A stretch of DNA of 59,353 bases, from positions 1-59,353 of the forward strand of contig JAEEPS010000010.1 of NCBI GenBank assembly GCA_016284875.1. The letters are read 5' to 3'. This stretch comes from Salinivirgaceae bacterium (GTDB lineage: Bacteria; Bacteroidota; Bacteroidia; Bacteroidales; SZUA-534). Positions within the stretch are counted from its first letter, which is position 1, and each line of letters starts with the position of its first letter. The notes under the pieces are model-generated. The model worked only from the letters and a program-made list of their open reading frames with translations. It searched no databases and was not told where the DNA came from. Below are positions 45,101 through 53,174 of this stretch, in pieces. A program made the position numbers and the translations under genes.

Positions 45101-48100
45101 ATTTTGGAGTGATACTCAATGGCTCAATTGATGTGCAAGGCGGTATTCTTAACATTGGTAATGCGGCAAACGACAAGTCAAACAGCATCATATACTCGGC
45201 AACCAGTACACCGACTATAACTGTCAGTGGCGGCCAAATAAATGTAAATGGCATTGTTCGCCGCACAACAGGTACTCGTTATGGCACGCTATTCTACAGG
45301 CAGAGCGGCGGCGAGGTCGTTATAAAAGGCCGCAATCGTAATGCCACTACCGCTCCTGATGGTAATGCCGCACTTGAAATCATGAACGACGGCTGCGAGT
45401 TTACTACAACTGGAGGCAAACTGACATTGCTGGCAAGCGGAGGAAACGAGACCTTTGGTGACCTTCTTATTCGTCCGACAACAACAAGTTGCACCGGAGG
45501 TGAGATTGTCATTAACGGCGATGCGGAGCAAAAAATACTATCGGCTGCATCATTGCACAAAATAACAGTTAAAAACGGCAGCCAACTTGATGTTTATTCA
45601 CACCCGATAACCGCAGATTCTATAGTTATCGAAGACAATGCCATATTCAACTCGCGAGGGTTCGATCTGACTATCAGACAGGCGATGGTCAATAGTAATT
45701 CATCATCTGCTAGCGGCATAGACAAAGGCGGATTCCTGCCAGGAAGCATAACCCAAACCACATACTTCACGGGTACAAACGTGGCGTTTAGGGGAGCAAG
45801 CGGCAACAAGACCAATTTCGCAAATGTTGAGATAAATGGTCGGTTCAACCTTGTTGGCAACACCTCGAATATGTTTGTAAACAAGAATCTTGTTCTTGCC
45901 AACGGAAAAGTATCTGACAACGGAAGCACTATTTATTTGGTTGGCAATCTGGATAACTACGGCACATTTGAGAGTAGCGAAGCAACTGGCGGTATCGATT
46001 TCTGCGGTGCCGAAACCGAACAATATATTATCGGTATTGGAACAGGTACATTAGGCTCTGTAACCATAGACAACCCGCACAAAGTGTTCATGTATAACGA
46101 CGTTCGCGTCAACAACAAACTGACACTCAACGCAATATTGTATGCAGATATCTATCTTTTGACATTGGGTGAAAATGCGACGGTTGCGGGTGATTTAAGT
46201 GCCTCAAGCATGATTTTGCTGAATGGCGCCCAAGAGGACAAAGGTGTAAAGAAGATTATTCCATCTGGAACATCAGACTTCACTTTCCCGATAGGTATCG
46301 ACGGATACTACACTCCCGCCAGATACAAATTTTCTAAAAACACTTCGTCGAAAGAAACCGCAATAACGATAAAGACCATTAACTATCTGAATAAGAACCT
46401 ATCAATAGACCCGGACTGCTATCTGAACTATTTCTGGGCAGTAACTACCGACGGCTTTGATGAGGAGAACGATGAAAAGAGTGACACTAATCCATACTTC
46501 ACTGTAGAACAAACCTACACTTATCCTGATGATACCGAGACGCACTTTACCGCAAACGGTTATGAAGAAAGTGAAATGCTGCCCGAATATTTGCGGACTC
46601 TCGGTGATTATGAATGGATTGATTTGCGTCCGGGTGCTGTTGTTGACGCATCAGCCAACACAATAAGTTTTCCACCCTTTGGACATATTGAAGGTGAATA
46701 TACAGCGGGTGTCACTCATAGTACCATCTATACGGCCTTGCCTATTCTATACTCAAAACAAAATGGTCCTTGGCATGAGGAATCAACATGGCAAATTAAA
46801 GATGAATTTGGTAATTGGGTGCCATTTACAGGCACAGTCAAAGAAAACCCTGTGCATATCAGCAGCGGCCATAGAGTAACTGTTGATGCGAACAATACAA
46901 AATCGTATTGCTTGTACTTTGACGGCGCAAGCAGCAAGCTTGATTTGAAACAAACCATCGGCAACGACTTTGGTCGTGTATATGGAGCAGGTATTCTTAT
47001 TATGGAGGCAACTTCAACACATGACTATATGTTCCCCGCCGGAAACTTTGACAAATTCCTGCTCTATCCAGAGAGCGTTGTCGAATTTAGCGGTGATACG
47101 TACGGAACTCTTCCTGCAAGTCCGGGTAACGCATCACGGCCATTGCCTAATGTAGTGCTTTCAGGCTCAGGCGCAAAAAAACTGCCGGCAGGAACTGCAG
47201 AGGTGATAAACGGCTCACTGACAATAGGTGCCACATCGACACTCGACAACACTGCCAACAATACCAAAATCATTATTAAAGGCGATTGGATTGACAATAA
47301 TCCAACAACGGGTTTCATTGCAGGAAGTTCGATAGTTGAGTTTAATGGCGATTCAACCCAGCGCATCAACATAAACAATAATGAAACGGTGTTCCCATAT
47401 TTGGTTATTAACAGCACAGGAGCAAAAAGCGATAGCATTATTGTCGGCGATTGCGATCAGAACACACCTATCAACAAAGAATTCAAAGTAAGCAAGGCGC
47501 TGACGCTAACCAAAGGACACGTTTACACAACGTTCGAAAACTGCCTGGTCCTTTCTGAGCCCACAACTAAAGTCAATGGTGGCAATGCCGATGCCTTTGT
47601 CGATGGCCCGCTAGGTAAGCAATTAAATGTCAATGGCGACTTCACATTTCCGATAGGCAACGACAAACGATTCGCTTCAACTTATATAAGCGACGCAAAC
47701 ACTGCCGGTATTTGGAAGGTTGAATATGTTAATCGCGATCCTGCAACCGACGGATACTATAGAGAAAAAACATATCTGACAGAACCTATCACTGAGGTAA
47801 GCAGCAATGAGTATTGGAACATTTATCCGCCAACAGCATCGGCGAAAGCCAACATTAAGTTGCGTTACGACAACAAATCGTTCCCGTATATAAACACCAC
47901 TGCTAAACTGAAGAAACTCACAATGGTAAGTTTCCCAACAGATGACAAGTGGGTTGAAATTAAAAACGGAGGCGCTTCGGGCAGTGTGTCGTCTGGCACA
48001 ATTACAACAACAGAAGCACAAACTGTTGACAGCAAACATTACACATTCGGTTATTTGGGTACTACTGCCAAGATAGACACCAGGGTTAAGGATCATTACT

Positions 48101-51093
48101 ATATCTGCGACGGAAACGAAGAAAACGTCGTAATACCCGTGGTACTTTCCGGCACGCCAAAATACACATTGCAGTATAGCATTGATGGCGGTGCCCCAAT
48201 CGCCATCAGCGACATAACCGGCAACACTTGCAATATCACTCTGAGCGGAAGCGAATTGGGTGGTTATAAAGACACACCGTACGTAATCAGTCTTGTTAGC
48301 GTGAGTGACCCAAGTGGCACTGGTGACGTATACAGCGATGTGGTCTACGTAACCGTTTGGTACAATGCTACTCCTGTAATTACTGGCGATGACAGAGTCG
48401 GACGTACAGACGCAAGAGAGTATTCTGTCGCAACATCTGCTTTTGATAAGTCATTCTTGTGGGAGTGGTATTCTGGAAATACAAAAATCACTTCAGGAAC
48501 TAAATCTGTACAAATATCGCCAAATAACTCATTATCTGCCTCAACAACGACAATCACATTTTGTGCGAATAATTCTGCAGTGGGTACTGACAATGGTGAA
48601 TACCGGCTGAAAGTAACAAACACGTACACAACAGATGCCGGCGGGACATGTTCGGCAAGCAAAACAATGACCGTAAACGTACAAGAGAAACCGGCTCCCA
48701 AAATTATCGGTGACTTGGCCGTTTGTGAAGGCGACATTAGGACATATTCAACAACGTATGTGTCTGGTCATACTTATACATGGGAAGTTGAGAGCGGTGG
48801 CTCAATCAAATCAAGAAACGCGAATGAGTGTACAGTTGAATGGGGAAGCAGCGGAACTGGGGTAATAAAAGTTACCGAGAAAAATACTTTTGCCAGTACG
48901 ACTACAACCAAAGAAACGATATATATAAATGAAGCCGCCACATTAGGAGAAGTTGTTGTTCCCCAAGAAGTCTGCTACAACACACGCGGCCAAGTATCCA
49001 TTATAGCGTCAAATAGTGCTTTACAATACGTGGTGTGCAACGCTTCGGATGAGAGCGTGATTTATGGCTCGATTAATGGTAATGGCAACGACCAGTTCAT
49101 TGAATTGGACGCACTTACAGCAAGTACCACTGTTAAGGTTAAAGCCCAAAACGAAGGCTGTGCCGCTCCGTCCATCAATTATCCAATATCAGTATTTGCC
49201 AATCCAGGCTTCGCCGTCGAAGAAATTGATGATTTGTATGTTGGCAAACCTGCCGATATAAAGTGGCAACAAACCACAACATCTTTCAGTAAAATCAACT
49301 ATAAGTTTACCAATATAAGCGGAAGTAATTCTATTGGAACAACAAAGGTTACAGACCCATCAGGAGTAAACACTACTACCGTAGATGTTGCCGCTGATGC
49401 CGAAGAGATAAGAGGTATACTGACTGTAACGGAGACTGATACAAAATTGGAATGCCATGCTGATTATGACATTGTAAAAACAGTATCTCAAGATTACCTG
49501 TGGAATGGAGAAACGTCAGAGGATTGGAATGAACCAGATAACTGGTGGTCGGGCTCAACACCGACAACTGCCAAAAATGTACGTATATTGGAAGGCGCAA
49601 CTAATATGCCGGAAGTGTCTGCCGCTGCCAACGCCAAAGACATTATTATCGGTAGTGGTGCAAGTGTTACTGTATCGGGCAACACACTGACTGTGGCTGG
49701 TAATATAGAGAATGAAGGATCGTTCACTGCCACGGACGGAACGGTGGCGTTCTCTAGCGGAACACACTCGGTTTCTGGAGCCAACACGTTTGCCAATCTC
49801 AATAATATTGGTACAGTGAACTTCATCAACACCAACACAGTAAATGGGGACATTACCAACACAGGAACCATCAATGGCAGCATAAGACTGGCTGGCAGCA
49901 ACTCGCAATCAATCAACGGGAAAGGCAATTATTCTAATGTCGAGATAGACAATGCAAAAGGCGTTTCTGTCAATGAAGACATAAAAATAGACGGAAATCT
50001 TGCTCTCCAAAACGGAACAGTAACAATTGCCAGTGATAAGGAGATTGTATTCGGAACAGCAGCAAGCACCACTTGCAACGACGCTTCGGCTTCAGCCTAT
50101 GTTGAAGGATCGATGAAAAAATACGGTAGTTCTGTGTTCACATTCCCGACAGGACACAATGGTAATCGCGCAAAAGTTGGCATTACTCCAATCGATGCTT
50201 CTGATGATACTTATTTCACTGCAAAATACAATTCAGTTGCACCTGATGATGCGGAAGAAATACCAGAATCAAAACGCAACAGCGGACTTGAGCGTGTAAG
50301 CAACCTGGAAAGTTGGGATATTTTCGGAACGTCAGACAGTAAAATCAAACTTTACTGGGAGAACAAAGAAGATGACTATATTACCAACTTAAAAACGTTA
50401 GTCGTGGCCCATTACAATAGCATTTTAGGCAAATGGGAAACTGTAAAATGCGAAGGTTCTGACGGTGATGGCAGTAAAGGTTGGATATTAACCGGAAAAG
50501 TATCATCGTACAGTCCATTCACATTTGGCTCAACCGTAAAAGAGGATAACCCTCTCCCCGTCACCTTCACCACCTTTGCAGGCCGCCAAGATGGCAACAG
50601 CGTTGTGCTTGAGTGGGCCACTGCTTCGGAGAATAATAACAACTACTTCGAGATTGAGCGCTCGATTGATGGTGTCAACTTCGTGACTATCGGCTATGTT
50701 GATGGCGCTGGTAATTCGAGCAGTCTGCTCAACTATGAGTTTACCGATAATGCTCCGGAACAGGGACAACTCTACTATCGCCTGTCGCAGGTTGATTTCG
50801 ATGGCAAGCGTGAATTTGCCGACAAGGTTGTGGCAGTGCTTTACACTGGCAGTGAGATTGAGAATCTGACTATTGTGCCTAACCCGACAGACGGTTTGTT
50901 CCGCGTCAGCGTAACAGGCTCGATGGCCGGTGGCAGAATTGAGTTGCTGTCGCAGGCAGGCAAGATGATACGTATTGTTGATGTTGAGAGTTATGACGCC
51001 ACAATCGACATCAGCGATTTGCCAAGCGGAATGTACGTTCTGCGATTCGTAACCGATACTAAGGTCTTGCAACAGAAAGTTGTTAAATACTAA
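39184..51093 (+). CDS. Giant multi-repeat secreted protein, T9SS cargo (paralogue 2)
   Basis: This 3,969-residue paralogue has a related signal peptide (shared AKIRV-F/L-G core and EAWG end). It has five W-module units (near residues 52, 622, 1554, 2522, 3437), each with an F-P-I-G module (near 490, 1414, 2366, 2822, 3654). Ig-like domains follow unit 4. The same fibronectin-like segment and T9SS type A sorting domain end the protein. From the second unit onward (about 3,350 residues) it is colinear with units 3-6 of paralogue 1. The size difference lies in the N-terminal part. Predicted to be exported by Sec, then by the type IX secretion system, and anchored to or released from the surface. 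Ligand unknown. Confidence 0.88.
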   Translation: MKSNVSNMATMAKIRVFGLLALALVFGVNNEAWGEDFLPLVSKTNITYTSNGTGEDWANAANWTPDRSDGGYFPGQALFNNSPDGNFGRGIVVVNKKITMGDISNYIYDNRTKTYTTVSLIFDIQKLTLNTGADLTLNSDLYVTGGNKQDPCYIYSAGSLTIKEGKTLWVEKTFQLNADQTINGGGKLVIHRAVTGNNHKLIANVDIDINPNDHGEHGNKISNLDLIVNKKVTINRNNNLTLNNVTINSGGEYVTNYNSSCNYLTMNGGTLDIENNKTLTINKTTKINGEKNGLKTLFVNENATIIGNGTLDVARIVVATGKILTINGNITLNQSVTLDGNIAVAEGKTLTLSSNQITFTGNSYFGNGTGIVEFTSDNASIRSVTTCVGGNFKSLKTVTYANSCTYMLPGLFNNITVNTNNGSNITLCGDVTASGTLTWNNKSRIILDGHTMDVATITSSQAYGDSHMFVAGTEGSILKYTTNTANSSSLTLPIGTYNAKTKEYEYSPVTLASGITRQAGSFIAVQVADTAYSGKSTDLERYWQISATGVSLSSNARIQFKYDDSDDGLGYAADDMLYVYHDGTRVATGATINGGSYTITVDNPSSISGIWTAAEPAEIITLYSHRSGDWGDATMWTTDPTGKTEVGQARPDNSYNVVILNGHTVEASGATMNARSVKISAGATLNMGNNAQDHRLKNVYGQGMLRIEGDFPTSGNYKLFVSPDGGTTEFYGNHTSNDIPNQYEYNNLIFDYKTKVTRTITQNLKIHGNLTLKKGSLKYTKTNQSITVGGDIKIESDGGIYIYESGGDKSHADTLVVGGNFENHGEVLMTKRTIDTYKSSSEPQQDEGNKGRGVIRFVGEHDVNFFCYSTTNLSQLIIDKGTDETYRVTLYSSAESNFGLLGKATDFYTDYGDNTPDNPVAIYKPLWLKNGTLELTGNLHIYSLSEGGNDNFFIPLNGCLHLNGSNVIVDACRIASSNACLMPAGKLIIDAGTFDCSKSAGAVFRNTSEIYVNGGKLKGSQFRPSQYVSSGKTTFVQTGGEVIFDGSGEVKDGYAMFYMPFDTYTFKMTGGTLTVSGSTKSNNEGDGDVFAVNCNPENSKITGGEIIIINKDLSRKKSHGISCSIPLYNLTLLNPNNLTSSTDNYQFMFNDYNGTVNRGNIPISIPMSEIQILNNLTIGDNVTFNANGKDLLIGGNLTIAPTAKVYLKENEVIFNGDGSHIQQFTSTTTDKVKSGSNNNGQGYNNLTIAAGADVQINSDIVVNGLFTLGDGAIMRDGATNTYTIRKNAEISGTHLKPASGAGKILFNGDKPTITGNGHGSLNNVNVQLASGVLQIDAPNLTITGDLRLLNSTANNSGRVFVMGTSKLTFGSGANIFTDEANGRDYGEDKYIYTSNLASSGGVARVYSEDSKTFTFPIGTRNGNYFYYTPATITYRDADEYGVVTIRPVNNAHPLMGNTTNALKYYWATTETGFSGVGSNDVNQSYVFGNYNFVNGVTTTYVPARYYNAEWQKGSTSGMKLTQNAFEMITESANGDYTCGDPDNSFIDIVKMYSSNWVTSHGNEGGWSDALSWSADSVNGEPSFNIGETYYRYNETESVFKPFDLTTNDFTDGASITATDAPIPTSTTAVYIGSAIHNHTITMTENRQSCASLRIEPGSTLDLGVYINHTFSLVVVDETAEEGAGTLKISSTGNEGPVIYDGVKAARFPSGDFVKFLGEHGGTVHYYGNNSNTFYIPSVSESGLILTNYSNLIVGGNSFNHRIRIPNNLDLTIYRDFDINGYAHSMHIYTHTITVYGNLNVTNGELYIRDNSLIVPQHYIIYGDINIANNGKLYTDGASTGNVIHTIDIAGNLNVNGTYDAYYKRGANNYKIATTFFGTDTSRITGTGTVRFYTLTCDKGTDASAMLIAQNPHLSSAHDEDEAFLTLKHGTFQVDFPSDENEIELTRECDLTIETPTCLSVKSGTVNVANSNADFGVILNGSIDVQGGILNIGNAANDKSNSIIYSATSTPTITVSGGQINVNGIVRRTTGTRYGTLFYRQSGGEVVIKGRNRNATTAPDGNAALEIMNDGCEFTTTGGKLTLLASGGNETFGDLLIRPTTTSCTGGEIVINGDAEQKILSAASLHKITVKNGSQLDVYSHPITADSIVIEDNAIFNSRGFDLTIRQAMVNSNSSSASGIDKGGFLPGSITQTTYFTGTNVAFRGASGNKTNFANVEINGRFNLVGNTSNMFVNKNLVLANGKVSDNGSTIYLVGNLDNYGTFESSEATGGIDFCGAETEQYIIGIGTGTLGSVTIDNPHKVFMYNDVRVNNKLTLNAILYADIYLLTLGENATVAGDLSASSMILLNGAQEDKGVKKIIPSGTSDFTFPIGIDGYYTPARYKFSKNTSSKETAITIKTINYLNKNLSIDPDCYLNYFWAVTTDGFDEENDEKSDTNPYFTVEQTYTYPDDTETHFTANGYEESEMLPEYLRTLGDYEWIDLRPGAVVDASANTISFPPFGHIEGEYTAGVTHSTIYTALPILYSKQNGPWHEESTWQIKDEFGNWVPFTGTVKENPVHISSGHRVTVDANNTKSYCLYFDGASSKLDLKQTIGNDFGRVYGAGILIMEATSTHDYMFPAGNFDKFLLYPESVVEFSGDTYGTLPASPGNASRPLPNVVLSGSGAKKLPAGTAEVINGSLTIGATSTLDNTANNTKIIIKGDWIDNNPTTGFIAGSSIVEFNGDSTQRININNNETVFPYLVINSTGAKSDSIIVGDCDQNTPINKEFKVSKALTLTKGHVYTTFENCLVLSEPTTKVNGGNADAFVDGPLGKQLNVNGDFTFPIGNDKRFASTYISDANTAGIWKVEYVNRDPATDGYYREKTYLTEPITEVSSNEYWNIYPPTASAKANIKLRYDNKSFPYINTTAKLKKLTMVSFPTDDKWVEIKNGGASGSVSSGTITTTEAQTVDSKHYTFGYLGTTAKIDTRVKDHYYICDGNEENVVIPVVLSGTPKYTLQYSIDGGAPIAISDITGNTCNITLSGSELGGYKDTPYVISLVSVSDPSGTGDVYSDVVYVTVWYNATPVITGDDRVGRTDAREYSVATSAFDKSFLWEWYSGNTKITSGTKSVQISPNNSLSASTTTITFCANNSAVGTDNGEYRLKVTNTYTTDAGGTCSASKTMTVNVQEKPAPKIIGDLAVCEGDIRTYSTTYVSGHTYTWEVESGGSIKSRNANECTVEWGSSGTGVIKVTEKNTFASTTTTKETIYINEAATLGEVVVPQEVCYNTRGQVSIIASNSALQYVVCNASDESVIYGSINGNGNDQFIELDALTASTTVKVKAQNEGCAAPSINYPISVFANPGFAVEEIDDLYVGKPADIKWQQTTTSFSKINYKFTNISGSNSIGTTKVTDPSGVNTTTVDVAADAEEIRGILTVTETDTKLECHADYDIVKTVSQDYLWNGETSEDWNEPDNWWSGSTPTTAKNVRILEGATNMPEVSAAANAKDIIIGSGASVTVSGNTLTVAGNIENEGSFTATDGTVAFSSGTHSVSGANTFANLNNIGTVNFINTNTVNGDITNTGTINGSIRLAGSNSQSINGKGNYSNVEIDNAKGVSVNEDIKIDGNLALQNGTVTIASDKEIVFGTAASTTCNDASASAYVEGSMKKYGSSVFTFPTGHNGNRAKVGITPIDASDDTYFTAKYNSVAPDDAEEIPESKRNSGLERVSNLESWDIFGTSDSKIKLYWENKEDDYITNLKTLVVAHYNSILGKWETVKCEGSDGDGSKGWILTGKVSSYSPFTFGSTVKEDNPLPVTFTTFAGRQDGNSVVLEWATASENNNNYFEIERSIDGVNFVTIGYVDGAGNSSSLLNYEFTDNAPEQGQLYYRLSQVDFDGKREFADKVVAVLYTGSEIENLTIVPNPTDGLFRVSVTGSMAGGRIELLSQAGKMIRIVDVESYDATIDISDLPSGMYVLRFVTDTKVLQQKVVKY
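50551..51093 (+). repeat. Near-identical 3' segment shared with giant gene 1 (copy 2)
   Basis: The second copy of the 543-base segment encodes the fibronectin-like stretch and sorting domain. Differences from copy 1 are scattered and mostly silent. Confidence 0.85.
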
Positions 51094-51100
51094 AAACGTG

Positions 51101-51132
51101 AGCCGGGTCAATTTGATCCGGCTTCGTTTTTT
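51101..51132 (+). terminator. Terminator of giant gene 2
   Basis: AGCCGGGTCA pairs with TGATCCGGCT (one G-U pair) around a short ATT loop, with a T-run at 51127-51132. It lies 8 bases after the stop. Confidence 0.85.
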
Positions 51133-51185
51133 ATTGAAGTTTCTTAATTAAAAACTCCTATTTTAGCACGACTAACAAGATTGAT

Positions 51186-51956
51186 ATGCTGAAACGATTA
51201 TTCACTAATGAGCGGACGGTGATGGCGGTTATCATTGCCAATGCCGTGATAATTTTCTTGCAGGAGTGTGGTTTCAACGCTCCCGCGCTTGATGTGCTCG
51301 ACATTGTCTGCACGCTGTTTTTCGTTGTTGAGGCTGCCACCAAAATCAGTATGTATAGTTGGAAGAACTATTGGGCCGAAGGCTGGAACAGGCTCGATTT
51401 CTGCGTTGTTTTGGTTTCGCTGCCGTCGGTGTTGGAGTTGCTAGTGCCTGTTTTGGGCGGATTCGAGGCTTTGCAGACGTTGAGGGTGCTCCGTATCATG
51501 AAATTTTTCCGCACATTTCGTTTCTTCCCCGATTTCTCAGTCATTGTGGCGCATTTCCGCGATGCCATACGCAAGTCTATCGGCATCATGTGTTCGTTCA
51601 TGCTGCTGATAATCATTGTCGCGCTTCTTTGCACATCGGTGCTTAAAGAACAAGCGCCACAATATTTCGGCTCGGTTTGGGAGTCGGTCTATACCATTTT
51701 CAGAATGTGCACTGTTGAGGGCTGGTATGAGGTGCCCGATGCCATTGCCGCCGTCTCTTCTCCGTTCTGGGGCGGAGTTGCCAAGTTGTTTTTCTGCATG
51801 CTGTTGGTTTTGGGTGGCATCATCGGTCTGTCGCTCATCAATTCCATCTTTGTTGATGAGATGGTATCAGACAACAACGACGACATCAAAGCCCAACTCA
51901 GCCGCCTTGAACAGCAACTGCACGAACTCAACGAGCGTCTCGACAAACGCGAATAG
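51186..51956 (+). CDS. Voltage-gated ion channel, BacNav-like
   Basis: This 256-residue single-domain six-helix cation channel has S1-S3 helices at about residues 12-95. The S4 voltage sensor has basic residues every third position (R100, R103, K106, R109, R112 in LRVLRIMKFFRTFRFF). A pore loop with selectivity filter TVEGW (176-180) precedes S6 (about 200-225). The C-terminus is a short coiled coil (IKAQLSRLEQQLHELNERL, about 233-252), which in this family holds the tetramer together. Bacterial sodium channels typically have LESW at the filter, so the ion preference of this VEGW variant is unproven. It is a single gene ahead of the dksA-like gene. Confidence 0.88.
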   Translation: MLKRLFTNERTVMAVIIANAVIIFLQECGFNAPALDVLDIVCTLFFVVEAATKISMYSWKNYWAEGWNRLDFCVVLVSLPSVLELLVPVLGGFEALQTLRVLRIMKFFRTFRFFPDFSVIVAHFRDAIRKSIGIMCSFMLLIIIVALLCTSVLKEQAPQYFGSVWESVYTIFRMCTVEGWYEVPDAIAAVSSPFWGGVAKLFFCMLLVLGGIIGLSLINSIFVDEMVSDNNDDIKAQLSRLEQQLHELNERLDKRE

Positions 51957-52047
51957 TTATTTGTGGTATCGTTTTGTTAATAATTAGTTGTAAAAAAAGA
52001 GCATTGTGTTAGTTGGCACATATTCAACAAAACTACCTTTAGCGCCC

Positions 52048-52065
52048 AATAAATACCATACCACT
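52048..52065 (+). promoter_or_regulatory. 5' leader of the dksA-like gene
   Basis: TACCTTTA just upstream (about 52034-52041) is one base off the TAnnTTTG box, with TTGG 17 bases before it, so transcription may start near 52048. Weak evidence. Confidence 0.3.
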
Positions 52066-52458
52066 ATGAGCGAAGAACAAACCAAAGTCAGATATTCCGA
52101 CGAGGAACTGGCGGAATTCAAACAGTTGATACTTGAGAAACTTGCGAAGGCGCAAGAAGAATACGAGACACTGTGTCAGACACTTGCACACTCTGACGGC
52201 AACGATACTCTCGACACATCGCCAACCTTCAAGGTTCTGGAGGAGGGTGCCAGCGTACTCTCGCGTGAGGAGACAGGCCGTCTGGCCCAGCATCAGGAGA
52301 AATTCATACAGCACCTTAAAGCCGCGCTTGTACGAATCGAGAACAAAACCTATGGTATCTGCCGCGAGACAGGTCAGTTGATACCGAAAGAGCGTCTGCG
52401 CGCTGTTCCGCACGCCACATTGAGCGTTGAGGCCAAAAACAGCAGCAGCAAGAAATAA
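52066..52458 (+). CDS. DksA/TraR-family protein with degenerate zinc finger
   Basis: This 130-residue protein starts at ATG 52066. An N-terminal helical hairpin (about 10-90, ending EETGRLAQHQEKFIQHLKAALVRIENKTYG) precedes the zinc-finger region. Only one of the four zinc-ligand Cys remains (C99 in YGICRETGQLIPKERLRAVPHATLS). This degenerate form is usual for Bacteroidota members, so the gene is not broken. Family members bind the secondary channel of RNA polymerase and modulate initiation, often with ppGpp. It is followed by lspA, a gene order common in this phylum. Confidence 0.88.
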   Translation: MSEEQTKVRYSDEELAEFKQLILEKLAKAQEEYETLCQTLAHSDGNDTLDTSPTFKVLEEGASVLSREETGRLAQHQEKFIQHLKAALVRIENKTYGICRETGQLIPKERLRAVPHATLSVEAKNSSSKK

Positions 52459-52473
52459 AAAGCCAACTAATCG

Positions 52474-52519
52474 AGGCCGCAAAAGTCAGTGCAAGCAACA
52501 GACTCTTGTGGCCTTTTTC
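52474..52519 (+). terminator. Strong terminator between dksA-like gene and lspA
   Basis: AGGCCGCAAAAGTC (52474-52487) pairs with GACTCTTGTGGCCT (52501-52514) over 14 positions with one G-U pair and one mismatch. Five to six T follow. It ends only 13 bases before the lspA start codon, so lspA must depend on readthrough, antitermination or an unseen promoter. Confidence 0.75.
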
Positions 52520-52532
52520 AATTTTGACAGAA

Positions 52533-53159
52533 ATGAGCAGAGGAAAACTTGCCATCATCATCATTGCCGCCGTTCTGATAGCCGATCAATTGTTGAAAAT
52601 CTGGATTAAGACTCACATGGCCATCGGCGAGGAGATTCACGTTGCAGGAAACTGGTTCATCATCCATTTCACTGAGAACAACGGCATGGCTTTCGGTATG
52701 GAGTTTTTCGGACGCGTCGGGAAATACTTGCTCAGCATTTTCCGAATAATTGCAGTGGGGCTGCTCGGTTACTATTTGTTCAAACTCGCAAAGCGCGACA
52801 TATCAATGGGTTACTTTGTGTGCGTGTCTTTGATTTTGGCAGGAGCGGCTGGCAACATCATCGATTGTGCCTTCTACGGCCTGATTTTCGACCAAAGTTG
52901 GAACAACATTGCTTCGTTTGTGCCGTTCGGCTCGGGCTACTCAAGTTTCTTGCAAGGAAGGGTAGTCGACATGCTCTATTTTCCTATCATTCAAGGACAT
53001 TGGCCAGAATGGTCGCCAATCAACGCCACTGAGGAGTTCATCTTTTTCCGCCCTGTGTTCAACATTGCCGATTCGGCCATCACCTGCGGAATGATTTGGA
53101 TGCTCATTTTCGAGTGGAAAAATCTTCAATCTGAACTTGAGTTGGGTTCAAAGAAATGA
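52533..53159 (+). CDS. lspA: Lipoprotein signal peptidase (signal peptidase II)
   Basis: This 208-residue four-helix membrane aspartic protease (EC 3.4.23.36) removes signal peptides from lipid-modified prolipoproteins. The motifs present are ADQLLK (about 17-22), FTENNGMAFG (46-55), GNIIDCAFYG (107-116), and the catalytic Asp pair in RVVDML (Asp 146) and FNIADS (Asp 180). An insert before the first catalytic Asp (SFVPFGSGYSSFLQG) and a longer loop afterwards are typical of Bacteroidota enzymes. The ATG at 52533 gives a normal N-terminus. It serves the many lipoproteins predicted nearby. Confidence 0.95.
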   Translation: MSRGKLAIIIIAAVLIADQLLKIWIKTHMAIGEEIHVAGNWFIIHFTENNGMAFGMEFFGRVGKYLLSIFRIIAVGLLGYYLFKLAKRDISMGYFVCVSLILAGAAGNIIDCAFYGLIFDQSWNNIASFVPFGSGYSSFLQGRVVDMLYFPIIQGHWPEWSPINATEEFIFFRPVFNIADSAITCGMIWMLIFEWKNLQSELELGSKK

Positions 53160-53174
53160 TGAAAGGGCACAGAT

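Noticed and set aside
52360..52458. Loss of three zinc-ligand Cys in the DksA-like protein taken as a broken gene
   Set aside because: The rest of the finger region keeps the IPKERLRAVPHATLS sequence that I know from intact Bacteroidota homologues.
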